Under the pieces are notes generated by a model. It searched no databases. It had not been told where the DNA came from and was given only the letters and a program-made list of their open reading frames with translations. Made by a program: the position numbers and the translations under genes. A DNA stretch of 64,000 nt from Corylus avellana (taxonomy: Eukaryota; Streptophyta; Magnoliopsida; Fagales; Betulaceae). Numbering within the stretch: position 1 is the stretch's first letter; every line of letters starts with the position of its first letter. The stretch spans positions 21,135,952-21,199,951 of the forward strand of contig NC_081546.1 in the NCBI RefSeq assembly GCF_901000735.1, given 5' to 3'. Positions 1 to 12,239 of the stretch are shown here, piece after piece.

Positions 1-558
1 CGTTTAAGTAATATGAACATCAGAACATATGCAACTTTATCACTTGGACTTGAAACGTTTGAGTGAACAGCCGTGGTAAGAAGCTGAGTGTGTAAATTCA
101 TATGAGAATCTTGTGCTTTGACACCATGACATATTCCTAGCTTCTTTAAGTATCCGGCCTTCTGTGTTAATGTCTCATAAAATAGTCAAAAATATAATAA
201 GATGTAGAAACAAGCATACACAAAGACTATGATTTAATGAGAAAGGCCAAAAAACCTTATGATCACCACTAATAATAGGTTTCGATATGGGCGAAGCCAA
301 GTTCTTAATTTGCATGGCTTAAAAAATGAATCTACGCAAGAGAGAAGGTAGTTCCAAGTTCTAAAAGCCAAGCTTTATTCATCATTAAATCACTGATTTA
401 TGCATAACATCGCCCAATTATAATCCTAATAGAATTCAATGACTAATTATGAACTTAGCACTAAATTTAAAGATAAATATTACAACGAGATTACCCTAAC
501 CCTACCCCTTACAACTTCTTTCTGATCAACCGAAATTCAAATCATAACAATTTTCCTC
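1..558. other. 3' flank of the ankyrin-PGG gene
   Basis: I see no gene here. On the minus strand, positions 374-379 read AATAAA, about 180 nt past the stop codon of the ankyrin-PGG gene, and are a plausible poly(A) signal. The rest is AT-rich unique-looking sequence in which I recognise no repeat family. Confidence 0.4.
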
Positions 559-2392
559 TTAGACTTTAGCCTGGTCTTCGGTTGGACCCCTTGTTGACTT
601 GTGTATGAAATTACACAACTTCTTCGCCATCCAATGGAGTAGGTGAATTATGCGAATCAACTTCTTCGCTATCCAATAGAGTAGCCGAATTATGTGAATT
701 ACCCCAGCAATCAAAACGATTCCCATCCAAATATCTACTAATTTTAGGGCCAATGAGCTAACTTTATCAAGAAGATGATTTGGGGTCACCATAATCACTG
801 CTTTTATATAGGTAAATGTCATGAACGCGACTGAGATAGTCATGGCTAACGTCAAAAGCCATATAAAGAACTTGCTCCTAAGAGGATATCCAGTAATGAC
901 CAAAAGTATGACGCATAGAGATGCAAAGAAAGAGGTGGTATTGAAATATAAGAACAATAGGTAGTCGTCTGGATAGGAATAAGATAAAACTGCTGTGCCG
1001 CCTTCACATATATTATCTTGCGTACAATAGAAACCATCCGTGGAGTTGGTTGTATTTTGTTGCCAAACGCCACCTGGTGGGCTGATCCCAGCTTGGAAAG
1101 CCGTGGTTGCAATTACAGTGGCTACTACCATCAATGTGCCACGTGTTTCTTCCATCCAATTTCCCTGGTGCGTCCAGTGTTTAACTAAGAACGAATAAAC
1201 GCACTCCCACAATCTCCTAAACCTTGATCGAGCTAGCTTTCCGGATTGAGTTGGTTGTGCTTCATCAGCAGTTGGTGTCGTTGGTAGGGAAGAATTTAGA
1301 TCAGTTGATCTTCTGACACCGGCTTCTTTTAGAATGTTTTGGATTTCAAAACATTTAAAATCTCTTGGACAGACGTCTAAGACATCCAAAGCTGTGTAAC
1401 CAATCTTGTTCATGGCATTAGCCTCTGTTTTTATTTCTGGTACTGAAAGTAAGTATTTTACGGCCTGCACAAAGACAACAAAAAAATAAATTTAATTCAA
1501 CCACATTGAATGATCATTCTTGGGTCAGTTACTACTTTTTGCATGATTTTTAGTAGAACTGCATCAAACGAAGGGATCCTTCTATTTTTGATGGGCATGT
1601 ATGAAAACATTGTGAATATTCTTCCATTGTTTTTACTTTTTCTGCGAACATATGGACGAATACAAGCAAACTAACATAAAAGAGAAGGAGAAACAAGAAG
1701 TAGATGTCAAATAATTTCGTAGACGTGGATAGTGTGGTACTTTATATATCACTAGAAATAAATCTTTAAAAGAGTAGCCATAGATATTGTTAACGCACCT
1801 TCATTTGCTTGAGGATCACAGCTAAATGCAATATGGAGTTTCCATCGTGGTCTTTGGAGTTGAGGAATAATTCTTCACAATTAGCTAATACCACTAACAA
1901 TTTTAGAGCATCCAGATGATTATATCGAACACACAAGTGCAAAACACTGTCTCCATCGAGATTCACTCGGATGGACTCTTGTCGAGTAATAATTAACTCT
2001 TCTATGATCTCTATTCGTCCTCTCATTGCTGCTAAATGGAGAGGAATTCTCCCATCTTGATCACGAACTAAGCAAACATCTGCATTTGCTTGCAAGAATG
2101 CTTGTACCAGGTCAGTGTATCCCTCTGCAGAAGCCAAGTGAAGTGGGGTTCGTCCCAGCGAGTCTGCCTCTTCTACAAGTTTAGGGTTCTTGCTGACAAG
2201 AACTTTACAAAATTCAAGGTGGCCAAGCAAAGCTGCTATGTGTAAAGGGGTCTCACTTAAGGATGTGAGTGAAACTTTATTAAGGATGAGTGGATCCCTT
2301 TGGATCAATCTTTTCAGGGTGATTACACACCCATTCAGTGAGGCTTCATAAACAGCAGCCATATTCTCTTCTTCATCTTGCCTTCTATCCAT
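559..2392 (-). CDS. Ankyrin repeat / PGG-domain membrane protein (BDA1/ITN1/ACD6-like), two exons
   Basis: Two exons join in frame: exon 1 is 2392 down to 1799 (198 codons, donor AAG|GTGCGT) and exon 2 is 1464 down to 559 (301 residues, acceptor TTGTGCAG|GCC); the intron is 334 bp and the protein 499 aa, normal for the family. Residues ~45-250 hold five to six ankyrin repeats (TPLHIAALLGH, TPLHLASAEGY, IPLHLAAMRGR, VLHLCVRYNH, ILHLAV). Residues ~300-420 are the PGG domain, with the signature MEETRGTLMVVATVIA and SPPGGVWQ. Hydrophobic segments lie near 309-324, 374-391, 398-420 and 442-461, so a four-pass protein with a cytosolic ankyrin part is expected. Known relatives act in plant immunity or salt/ABA responses; the exact role here is inference. 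The splice junctions match the broken paralogue at 16617-24527. No frame break is visible, so it is probably functional. The ATG at 2392 is the first in the open exon, and a TATA box lies upstream. Confidence 0.9.
616..699 (-). repeat. 42-bp tandem duplication in the coding tail
   Basis: Two 42-bp units (616-657 and 658-699) differ at only a few bases and encode a repeated 14-residue segment of the type IIRLLYWIAKKL / IIHLLHWMAKKL, directly after the last membrane helix. The paralogous tail at 16617-16751 has one unit, so the duplication probably arose in this copy after gene duplication. Confidence 0.8.
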
Positions 2393-2511
2393 TATAGAGA
2401 GAGTTCAAGCCGTCTCTAGTGAATGTGACGGTTGAAGAACTTCAGCAAGAAATTATAAACTTGCTAGAGCTTAATTGGTTCTTTGCATGTTAACTGCTAT
2501 AAAAGGATTAC

Positions 2512-2520
2512 CTTTTATAA
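2512..2520 (-). promoter_or_regulatory. TATA box of the ankyrin-PGG gene
   Basis: The minus strand reads TTATAAAAGG about 120 nt upstream of the ATG, which would leave a leader of roughly 90 nt. The sequence between it and the ATG is similar to the same region of the second gene copy (24528-24660). The assignment rests on motif and spacing only. Confidence 0.5.
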
Positions 2521-2931
2521 TAAACTTCAACATTAGAAAAAGAGAAGAAATTTCAAATAATAATAATAATAAACGTCAACTGGATGGTGGGTGGCAGAGT
2601 ATAGAAGAAAACAAAGTCGATAAAAGACAAGAAACTTCAACAATAAATTATACACTCTATTACTCTAAGATCGATGGCGAAGTGAACATGATGGTGGGGC
2701 GTGAAAAGGGCTAAAAGAAAACAAAAGGAAAAAGGGAGGAAACTTCAGAAATTATATATATGTGTATAATATTAAAATATGGATAAGGTGTACTACATAT
2801 ATATGCATATATGTTTCACATGCATAAAAAAACTCCAATTTCTCAGGCTTTTATGTTCAATTGTTCAATCGGGCGATTTAATAATTTTTATTTTTGTTTT
2901 ACACATAAACGAAAAAGAATATAAGAGGTGT

Positions 2932-3374
2932 TGTGCATTCACTTGTGAGGTTTGTGTTACGCATTGATAAAATATAAAGAAAAAGAGTAGTTAATAGATC
3001 TAAGTGGATCCAAGCCTATTAGCTTAAGCTTTTTGGGCTAGAATTTTTGTTCTAATATGTATATTAACGTACTCTTGTTTGACTACCCATGGTGTTTCTC
3101 TCCCTAACAATTGGTATCAGAACCATCGTTAGCTTTCGCTGATATGAGTGTCTTGGTTTGACGAGTTTAGTCACGTGAGTGAAGATTTGTTGTGCATGGA
3201 CTTGTGAGGTTTGTGTCCCACATTAATAAAGTATAAAGAAAAAGAGTAGTTAATATACATAAGTAGATCCAAGCTCATTAGCTTAGGCTTTTTGGGCTGG
3301 AAGTGGCCGGTGTTCAAATATGTATATTAACTTACTTTTATTTGACTACTTTTAGTGTTTTTCTCTCCTCAACA
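2932..3374 (+). mobile_element. TRIM-type miniature LTR element, with a third unit begun
   Basis: Two ~180-bp direct repeats (2932-3109 and 3191-3374) begin TGTGCAT and end AACA. The first is followed by TTGGTATCAGAACC, a primer-binding site complementary to initiator tRNA-Met, and the second by a decayed copy of it (TTAATATCAGAGC). The 81-bp spacer has no ORF. This LTR-PBS-LTR layout fits a terminal-repeat retrotransposon in miniature; the second PBS suggests a longer tandem array that lost its last LTR. The equivalent upstream region of the second gene copy lacks it. Confidence 0.65.
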
Positions 3375-3479
3375 ATTAATATCAGAGCTATGGTTAGCTT
3401 CTGTGGCTGCTGATATGAGTGTCTTTGTTTGATATGTACATGCAAGAAATGCGAGGTTTCATCCAAATGTTATTTTTTA

Positions 3480-5400
3480 CTGCCATATTATTACAGTTAT
3501 ATAAAAATAATATAAGAGTTTACTAAATAGTTTTATTTTACGAGACGTGTATGAATTAAGCTTTAAAAAAAAAAAAAAAACAAAGGAAAGGACAAGAAAT
3601 TAACGTCTTATTTCTCTTTTCGTCTACTTAATTAACAAGTTGTTAGGAGAATGACACATGCATTATGTGAATAGAAGATGTCATCAAGTACGTACATATG
3701 ATCGATCCAATGCAGAAATAGTTTTAAAAGACTTGGTCATCCACATCACGTGGCCAGTTTTGAAGAAATAACTACTTGCTAATTGAAAATCATTATACCG
3801 CTGTTGTAACTTGTATATTAAAATTACATAATTAAGCTTATTGTGCCTTTGCTTAACAATAATAAATTAAAAATTCATGTAGTTTAAAGGAAAAAGTTAT
3901 AGGAATTAGTAGTAGAGTTTGAGGAATTTGGAGATTTATAGTTGCTATATAGATATATATGAGAAGGGTTAAAAATTCTGTATATATATTCGCAAATATT
4001 TATCTTAGAATATATTTTTAGATAGGATTTTATGAGATGTAATTTTAACATTTATTGTAATCAAATCAAATTAAATTTGAATATATTCAAATTTGATTTG
4101 ATTTAATTTATCATATCTTTTTCTATTTCTCCACCTTCTTATACATATGAACTCTTTGTTTTGTAAATTCATTTAGCAATAAGAGCAAAATGTAGTTATT
4201 TTAGTTTTATCCGATGGACATAGATCGTAGACAAAACTAAAGTAAAATATTTTATTTTCATTTTCTTTATTATACTACATTATTTATTTCTTCAATTTAT
4301 ACCTGATTTTTCAGAAGCATTTGTGGTTCAAGTGTCAATATTTAGTTTATGGTGATACCCAAACTAAATAAAAATTAAGCGTGGCATAAGGGACTTACCA
4401 GGAGGCAGGAGCCTTGATTCCCTCCTTGGATTCGACAAAAGTCTGGTCTCATGTGCTTCCACTATTGGGAGGAGTTGCTCAACAACTGTACGAACATGGG
4501 TCAGTTTTTGTTTTTTATTATTATTTTTTTCCTAATTACGAACATGGGTTAATTGAATTGACGAGTTAGAATACTCACATCCGCTAAACAAAATAGTCTT
4601 GCGAGTCACGCAGAAAAAAATAAAAAAATAAAAAATTTATATTAGGCTAGTAAAAGTGGTTAAGAGTTTGCTGGGCTGTTGCACCTTTTTATTTTTTTAT
4701 TTTTTTACATGTTCGTACAAAAAGGAAAAGGTAATTCGAATTAGTGATTTCTGCTTAATTAAGCATGACCACAGCCAATTGAGCTACTTTTTGAGGACCT
4801 AAGCTGTTGCACTTAACACTGTAGCTCAACAATCAATATTTAATAATAATTAAAAAAAATTCAATTATTCTTTCTTTTATTTGGAAATAAGAAAAATAAA
4901 TAAATAATCTTTTAAATAAATAAAAAATTTAATAACTAAAATGTTGAGTCAAATATAAGCACTTTTAAAAAATAAATAATTAAAATAAAAAAATATGATT
5001 CTTTAATCTTTTCTTTTTATTTATTTATTTAATTAAAAATAAATAAATAAAAATATTTAATCAGCACGATGTAAGTTTTGAAAGAATATTGCCAAATGCC
5101 AATGCCCGTTTCAAATGTGGTCCAAGCCAACTACTTATTCGGGGTATAATTGAGTTTACTTTGACCAAAGCCATGTTCCAAGTATACTGTGATTTGATTT
5201 ATTTTTATTTTATTTATAAGTACAAGTATATTGGGATTTGGTAGGTCTTGATGGGGATGGCATGCTACTTTCCGTAGAAAGGTTTCTTACAACGGTTTCT
5301 ATGGAACCCGAGCCTTTTTAGTTAATGGCTCTAAAAAATTTTTAAGAGCACAAATAGAACACTTGTCTCATTAATAATAATAATAAAAAAATTACTTAGA
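3480..5400. other. AT-rich intergenic DNA; part of the duplicated segment
   Basis: I see no gene. Positions ~3695-3865 resemble 25540-25730 upstream of the second gene copy (shared ACTACTTGCTAAT-, ATACCGCTGTTGTAA- and ATTAAGCTTATT-like stretches), so they belong to the same segmental duplication. About 4060-4115 is an imperfect AT palindrome centred on GAATATATTC. Positions 4840-5060 are low-complexity A/T runs. Confidence 0.5.
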
Positions 5401-5434
5401 ATTAAAATAAAAACATAACCAAAAAAAAAAAGAA

Positions 5435-5760
5435 GGGGTGGTCGGCTACCCCATCTTGGCCATAAGGAGAGGCCAACCACCCCTATTTTAGCCCAGCTAG
5501 GAGTGGCCAAACCACCTCATGGCTTATTGGGGTGGTTGGACACCCCCAACTTGCAAAAGAAGGTGGCTGAACCGCACCCAAGAGCTTTGGGAGTAGCTCG
5601 GCCACTTCTGTTGAGCTTGGAGGTGGTTCGTTCGGTCTGGGGTGACCGAAGGAACCCCCATGGCCCTTGAGGTGGCCAAATCACCCCCAAGAGCCAACGG
5701 GCCTAAACTATATATATATATATATTTGGCCATTGGGGGTAGTTCGGCCACCCTTGACTA
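5435..5760. repeat. GC-rich GGTGGCC palindromic core, locus 1
   Basis: About eight imperfect copies of a ~20-bp near-palindrome (GGGGTGGTTCGGCCACCCC type, in both orientations, spaced ~35-50 bp) stand out against AT-rich flanks. Related cores occur at 11660-12065, 17050-17130, 30870-31215 and 53775-54045. ORFs across it are by-products of the repeats. No matching terminal repeats are evident at this locus. Confidence 0.65.
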
Positions 5761-5789
5761 GCCATTGATAAAGTACATTATATATTATA

Positions 5790-6110
5790 ATAATATGACC
5801 TATGGGTCATAATGCGGGTGGGTTAAATCTACGAGTGAATCCACAAGTCAAGAGTTTTTTTTTTTTTTTTTTAATAATAAAAAAATTATTTTTTTATTAA
5901 AAAATGAGGGCATTTTAGAAATTTCACACCCCAGGAACTTGTGAAATAGTCGTGTCATGTCTGGAGTGGGTGAACCGTTTAGCTAAACGGGTCGTGTTTA
6001 GGTTTACCCTAAACGGGTGGCGAGTCATTATGGGTCGTAAACAGGTCGATCTGCCAACCCCTTTTGCCAGCTCAAGTCCTTCACGTGGGGCCAAGCCTAT
6101 TGGTTTAGCA
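5790..6110. repeat. Interspersed repeat rich in AACGGGT / ACCCGTT motifs
   Basis: The stretch has short self-complementary words (GGGTCGT, AAACGGGT, ACCCTAAACGGGT) and ends in CCAACCCCTTTTGCCAGC. It resembles the pair of units at 30109-30530 and is probably a fragment of a dispersed element whose class I cannot settle. A poly-T run lies at 5853-5871. Confidence 0.4.
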
Positions 6111-6217
6111 TCTTTATGTGGCGTTTGTTTCTTTTCCTACTTGGTTTTAGAGTTCATCTTTTAGCTGGCTTTTATTCTCCAATCATTATTAGGACTTGGT
6201 AGCCGACTACTAAAACT

Positions 6218-7415
6218 TATGAAATTTTATTGTATTCCTAAGTGTACGAATCGTTGTATAATATAGCGTTGCAAGTGCGAGGTCGAACCCACAGGGAATT
6301 GTGTTTATGAAAAACAATTATATCTAAACCAATTAAATCTTAACTTAGTTCTGAAAGGTGAGAGATTTTTGAAAGAAAATCAAAAGCATAAACTGAATAA
6401 AGTGAAAGTTATCAATTAACGAAGCACTAAGATTTCGGAATTCGCACCCACAAAATTATAGCAACATATTCTCATGAGCAATAATATTTCTGAAGGCACA
6501 TGTATGTTTTACTTTGCTTCAAAGAATTAATCAAAACAATCCAATGTATCAATTCATATGCAAATCGCAAAAGATATCCAACTTAAATTAAATCATCCAA
6601 TGTATAAGGATACCAAATTTAAATTAAATCATCAAATGTATCCATAGAATGAATCACAATGGATATCCAATTTTTTTGACAACAAAAACCCAAGCAATCA
6701 ATTAAATGAACGTCTTCAACTAATTGAATTGAAAGAGAATAATTGGAAAATCAAACTCATATAATTAGAAAGTATTACATCACATGAAAATAGTGTTGCT
6801 AACCATAAGTGAGGCTTCATCCTTAACCTTAGTTGAGGGTTTGGCCTCTCATGGAATTGAAAAAGAATACAAGAGTAATTGAATCCATGGAGGTTTGAGA
6901 AGCTTACAAATTAAAAACCCCAAATTGAGAGCACCAAAAGCTAGGAAAGCCTTAAACTTTATTCTCTCTTCTTTGAAGTTTCGTACTAAAAAAACCTCCT
7001 ATTTTTATTTGATGTCTTTTCTTTTTATAGGGCTTTTTTTTAGGGTTTTTACCCTAAAGTCGGCGCTTAGGTGGATTTATGCCAGATAAATGCGCTCGAT
7101 CGCACACTAGGTGCGCTCGAGCATGCGCTTTCCTCTCATGCGGCACAGTGCTTAAACATTGCTAGCTTGTCCATGGGCGCGGGTGCGCTCGAGCGTGAAC
7201 TAGTTGGGCTCGAGCGCAGATGCGCTCGATCCCACTTCCGTTGATGGCTCTTTTTTCAGCTTTTTCATTTTTTGCATTATGTCCGCAATTTTCCCTTAGC
7301 AGCCTGCAAAACACTAAACTCACAGAACTAACACAAAACATCAAATTAGGATACATCTAAAGGATTAACAAATGCAAATTAAGGGGCTCAAATATGTAAT
7401 ATTTGACACTCAACA
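6218..7415 (-). repeat. 3' LTR of the Tat-like element
   Basis: It aligns along its length with 8384-9652. It contains ATGTATC-type sub-repeats (~6540-6680) and a cluster of CTCGAG/CTCGATCG-centred motifs at 7085-7235 (TGCGCTCGAG, GCTCGAGCGC). Confidence 0.65.
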
Positions 7416-8383
7416 AATACTCCCAAACTTTCATATTGCTAGTCCCATAGCAATACACAACTAAGAATAAAATTAGAACATGAAACATAAATCCTCTGTC
7501 GTGGGAGATATGATTGCATTTGGCATATGTAATAAGCCTTTTAAACCCTTAGGTATACTTAGTGGACGAGTAAAGTCTCCTGAGGGTTTAACAGAAATGA
7601 TACCCACAAACATTGTCAGCACTATGTTGTTCAAAAGAATGAAGTTTCACACAAACAATGGTTCTTATTCATGAGCAAGCTTACAAAAATGAACTCTATA
7701 TTCAAAATCTTTAGGACAATTAAAGTCAAATCACTCATATTGGACAGTTAAGACATCATATGTTCCGATAGGTGCAGAGTGAAATTAGCATACAATCATG
7801 AGGCTTCAATTTAATCTCAAGACAAATGGTTCAGTATCTCCAAATTTGTAGGAATCCCTATTAGATGAAACAACCAAGGCAAGATGTACATTTTTCTTCC
7901 TTTTTTGTTTTGTTTTTTGCGTAGGCTATGCAATGCTTAGCTCCCTTAATCTTTCTAATTGACCCATGTACCAAGTGTTGGGCCAAGGACTCTCAAACCT
8001 AATGAAAGGATCATGTGTTCAGCACTTTAAGCAAGCCAATGAAATGCAAATCACAGTAACAGCTTAACTCATACTTATCAACAACATAGCAATTTTTTTT
8101 TTTTTTTTTGGAACAAACAAACAGATTGAAGCAGTAAATCAGAGAGACATAGAGATTTTGGTGATGAAGAGGAAACATTTTAGAAAACTTTCTAAAAGTA
8201 AAACATCTCCAGGGCAGCTAAACACAAGAAATCACTAAAAGAAAATTTAGGTTACAGACACAAGGACACTTACAACCCTTTGCAACTCTTAGGCTATGTA
8301 AGGTCAACAAGCTTCTCGCTTGTCTTCATAGGTCGACAATTTGCTTGAAGTGATTCTCATTTGTTGGATCCTCCGATAGATGT

Positions 8384-9652
8384 TGTGAAAATTTTAATAC
8401 TTGCAAATAAAAGGATTGCAAGTGCGAGGTCGATCTCACAGGGAATTGTGTTCTTGAAAAGCTATTATGTCTAAATTAATCAAATCCTAACCTAGTTCCA
8501 AAATGTGAGAGATTGTTTTTGTGAATGTAAAATCAAAAGCATAAACAAAATAAAGTGAGATTAATCAATTAACAAAGCACTAAGGTTTCGGAAACTGCAC
8601 TCACAAAGTCATAGCAACATATTCCCATGACCAATAATATTTTCAAAGTTCTCACAGCAAAATCTTAGGTAAGTTTTATTTTTGCTTTAAAGAATTAATC
8701 AAAACCATCCCATGTATCCATTCATGCACAAATCACAAAAGAAATCCAATTTAAAATAAATCATCAAGTGTATCCGTAAATCACAAAAGATATCCAATTT
8801 AAACCATAACATCAATTGTATCCATAGAATAAATCACAAAGGATATCCAATTTTTTTATAAATAAAAACCAAGCAATCAATTACGTGAAATAAACTCAAA
8901 TCATCAAATGTATCCTTGAATCACAAAAGATATCCAAGAATCATTCCACAAATTGATTTGAAGTAAAACAATTCGAAAATCAAACTCATTAAATTGGAAA
9001 ATATTACATCACATGAGAATTAATGTTGCTAATCATAAGTGAGGCTTCATCCTCAAGCTTAGTTGAGGGTTTAGCTTCTCACAGAATTGAAAGATAGAAC
9101 AAGAGTAATTGAATCCATGGAGAATTTAGAAGCTTACAAATTAAAAATTGCAAAGTTGAGAACACCAAAAGCTAGGCAGACCCTAAACTTTCTTCTTTCT
9201 TTTGTGAAATTTCGTACTCTATTGCCTCTTACAAATTTCTCTGAAGTCTATTCTATTTATAGGGCTTTGCTTAGAGTTTTCTAGGGTTTTAACCTAAAAA
9301 CCGGTGCTAGGTCAGACGAGTGCGCTCGATCGCACTCGAGCATGGATATCTTCTCCTGTAGTGCAGTGCTTGGGCGCTACTTGCTTGGACATAGGCGGGG
9401 GTGCACTCGAGCGTGCTCTTGCTAGGCTCGAGCGCATATGCGATCGAGCGTAGGGCTGTGCGCTCGATCCCACTTCTGTTTGTAGCTTTTTCCCAAAGTT
9501 AGCATTTTTCACATCAAAACCGTAGTTTTTGCTTAGCAGCCTGCAAAACACTAAAACAACAAAACTAGCACAAGACATCAGATTATAACACAGCTAAAAG
9601 ATTAAGAAATGTAAATTAAGAGGCTCAAATATGCAATATTTGATACTCATCA
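8384..9652 (-). repeat. 5' LTR of the Tat-like element
   Basis: It is the partner of 6218-7415. Four imperfect ~48-bp units of the form ATGTATCC...CACAAAAGATATCCAA lie at 8706-8945, and the CpG-rich CTCGAGCG/CTCGATCG cluster lies at 9318-9475. I cannot recognise a standard primer-binding site next to 8384. Confidence 0.65.
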
Positions 9653-11393
9653 ATAGACTTCTTATCGTTGATGAACAAAACGACTTCTCAACCACGGAAA
9701 CACTTTAAGAGAAAATAGCTTTAAAGCCCTGAATACTGATAATCCACTCTTAGCACAATATAGAATTTACCATCTCAATTGCTTAGAAAAATAGTGCTCT
9801 ATCAATTGAGAATTAGGTTTTCTTGCTAAAGAAGAAAACATTATTAAGGAAAATCCACAGTAGCGTGCGGACTGGTGGCCACGTTCGAATGGACCTAGGG
9901 TTTTATAGAAGTCCAAGTTGAACTTGAAAAACCCTAATGCGGCAACAATATACTTTCGTTCGGACGGGCTTGGGAATGTGCAGCGAACGAAGCTCTCGGG
10001 TTTTACTATGTAACTCATCATGTTCTGACGGACTAGCGAACATACAGCGAACGAAGCTCTCAGGTTTTACTATGTAACTCACCACGTTTGGATGGCCCAG
10101 TGAACGTGTAGTGAATAGAGCTCTCGGGTTTCAATAGGAAACGTAGCCGTTCGGACACTAGTGAACGCTCATGCAAACGAAGTTTCAATCGAGAAGAAAT
10201 TACACTTTTGGACACCGAATTAACCAACCTAAAAACTAACACAAATTATGGCTGAACCCACATGGTTTATAAAAAATATGGCTGAACCCATCTTCCAAAG
10301 AGTAGTTCATACAAATAAGAAAATTTTCTTTTCTAGTTTTCATAATTTGTTTTACTTTGGTGTTGTTTGCTTAGGGTTTTGAGACATGGATGAGATTAGA
10401 TGGGAGGAAATTGGGGGAATAAGATATTGTTGGGAGAAAAAACAATACACAAACTCCTTCTTTGTGTGAATCTGTAGGAAATTATAAAATAGAGCAATAT
10501 ATATGTGGAAAATATATATCCAAACACCACAAAGCACAAGACGCACGGTTTTTACGTGGAAAAACTTCCCTGTGTGAGAAGGAAAAACCACGGGACCGTA
10601 GTCCACTCAAACAATTTCACTATCAACAATAACGGGAATACATGAGTCTTCTATAGTCTCAACTAGAGGCATACAATCAGCAGCTATCCTTCAAGAAATA
10701 AAATTTCTTGGCACAAATCAACTTCTACAAGAAATAAAGAAAGATCTCACCCAAATAGAGGCTACTGTTTATCGGCTCAAAAAACTGAAACAGAATACTT
10801 AGAATCTAATCTCCACAATTCAAAATGAAGAGTAATGTGTCATGAACATCCCTGCAAAATTTCAGATCAATCGGACCACAAACGCTTATCAATCAGAGCT
10901 GTTGATCAAGTCTGGACGGAATTTTCTGAAATTGGTTTTTGGACCTCGTTTCTTCTATTTCTCTGGCGGCTGCTTGTATCTTTTTCTTTTCGTATTATTC
11001 TCTCTTTGCAACAACAAATGATATTAGGTTTAGCGAACCCTATTCCGAATGGGCCTCTCTATATGGGTTTAATAAAAAACACACATGGGCCACACAAGTT
11101 TGGGCCATCCTCCATTTAATAGGGAAACCCAACCCAACATATATCACAATTTTTTTCTTCCACTTCGTTATCTTGATTTCTGCCCTAGGTAGAGGTGTTT
11201 CTGTTATTTAAACTGAAATTAAATATTTTAGGCTTGTAGTTGGTGACTTTACTCTCTTTATGGCTTATGTTATGCACTTTTGTCTGCAATAGGCTTGAAT
11301 TAATGTTGGTCCTTCTGCAATAGTATAGTTTGTGTGCAGTAGGCTTTTCCCCATGTCCCCTATTTGTAAGAGTTTTCATTTATTACAGGGGTT
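9653..11393. other. Decayed repeat DNA with a short tandem array
   Basis: No gene is supported. Positions 9958-10190 hold three to four imperfect ~65-70-bp units containing GCGAACGAAGCTCTC and TTACTATGTAACTCA. Positions 10540-10620 have the GTTTTTACGTGGAAAAA-type text common in plant LTRs. The open frame at 10835-11211 has no recognisable domain. Confidence 0.45.
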
Positions 11394-12220
11394 CAATACT
11401 TTTTTGCCTTTTGTGGTTTAATAACTTTATTTTTTACCCTTTAGGGTTTAGTTTTTATCACCGGAGGTACTTCGGGTATACATAAAGACGGAGATAGTAC
11501 CTTTGTCCAACTTTCGTACAAAATTTGATGAAAATCCACGTGATCGCCCCTAAAAACTTGACACGTGTCTATATACCTAAGTAATATATATATATATATA
11601 TTTAAAAAAAATAAAAATTTTAAAAATTTAATTTAATTAAATTGAAAAAAAAAATGTTTGGAAAAGGGGTGGCTTCTGGGCCGTTTTTTAGGGTGGCCAA
11701 ACCACCCCCAAGTTGCAAAATGGGGGTAGCCGAAACTACCCCCAAGGCTGTTGGGGGTCACTCGGCCAACCCTGCTTGGCCTTGGGTGGTTTCCGCCACC
11801 CCATGCCGGTAGATCTGGGGTGGCTGAACTACCTTGTGGTGGTTTGGTAACCCCAAAAGGCCAATGAAAAAAAAAAAAAATAGAGTTGACCTTTAGGGGT
11901 GGCCGAACTACCACCAAGGACCATGGGAGTGGCCGAACCATCGCCAAGGGCCATGGAGGTGGCTGGACCACCCCCAAGGGCCATGGGGGTGGTTTCGGCC
12001 ACCCCCATTTTGCAACTTGGTGGTGGCTCATGGGCCCTTTGGGTGTGGTTGGACCACTCCCTTTTCGAAACAATTTTTTTTTTTAATTAATTTAATTTAC
12101 CTTTTTTTTAATGTTTTTAATTTTTTTAAAAATTTATTTATTTATTTTTAAAAGAATTTGAGAGATTATTGGAATGAGGGGCCCTCTCTTTACTCATTCA
12201 TTAAAAAAAAAAAAAATTAT
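11394..12220. mobile_element. Mutator-like or fold-back element remnant with GC-rich core, locus 2
   Basis: The GC-rich GGTGGCC core (11660-12065) is bordered by inverted AT-rich arms. Left arm text around 11630-11670 (AATTAAATTG...TGTTTGGAAAAGGGGTGG) recurs inverted at 12050-12110 (CCACTCCCTTTTCGAAACAA...AATTAATTT). Outer flanks such as GGGTTCAATACTTTTTTGCC look like ends of plant Mutator-type elements but have no clear partner. The ORFs of 146, 66 and 63 aa are proline/glycine-rich by-products of the core. Confidence 0.5.
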
Positions 12221-12239
12221 TGTGTCCTTTATAGTTTAT

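Larger units (their letters stand above)
6218..9652 (-). mobile_element. Tat-like Ty3/gypsy derivative: two LTRs and a short pol-less interior
   Basis: Two diverged direct repeats, ~6218-7415 and ~8384-9652, share GCAAGTGCGAGGTCGA near the left end, a run of ATGTATCC...GATATCCAA units, a CpG-rich block and a right end of ATATTTGACACTCAACA. Read on the minus strand the LTR starts TGTTGAGTGTCAAATATT and is preceded by the purine tract AAAGTTTGGGAGTATT, typical of Tat/Ogre-type gypsy. The 0.97-kb interior has no gag or pol; it matches the 3' non-coding stretch of the gypsy remnant at 29760-30110 (shared GTACATGGGTCAA and TTTGAGAGTC words, opposite strand). It is a non-autonomous deletion derivative. 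The outer left boundary is approximate and no target duplication is visible. Confidence 0.6.

Noticed and set aside
852..1112. 86-aa minus-strand ORF
   Set aside because: It is a shadow frame of the PGG exon at 559-1464.
4060..4115. AT-rich palindrome as an origin or terminator
   Set aside because: Imperfect AT palindromes are common in this base composition and no associated feature supports a function.
11633..12090. Overlapping ORFs with Pro/Gly/Trp-rich proteins on both strands
   Set aside because: They are translations of the GGTGGCC palindromes; openness on several frames and strands is expected from the repeat.
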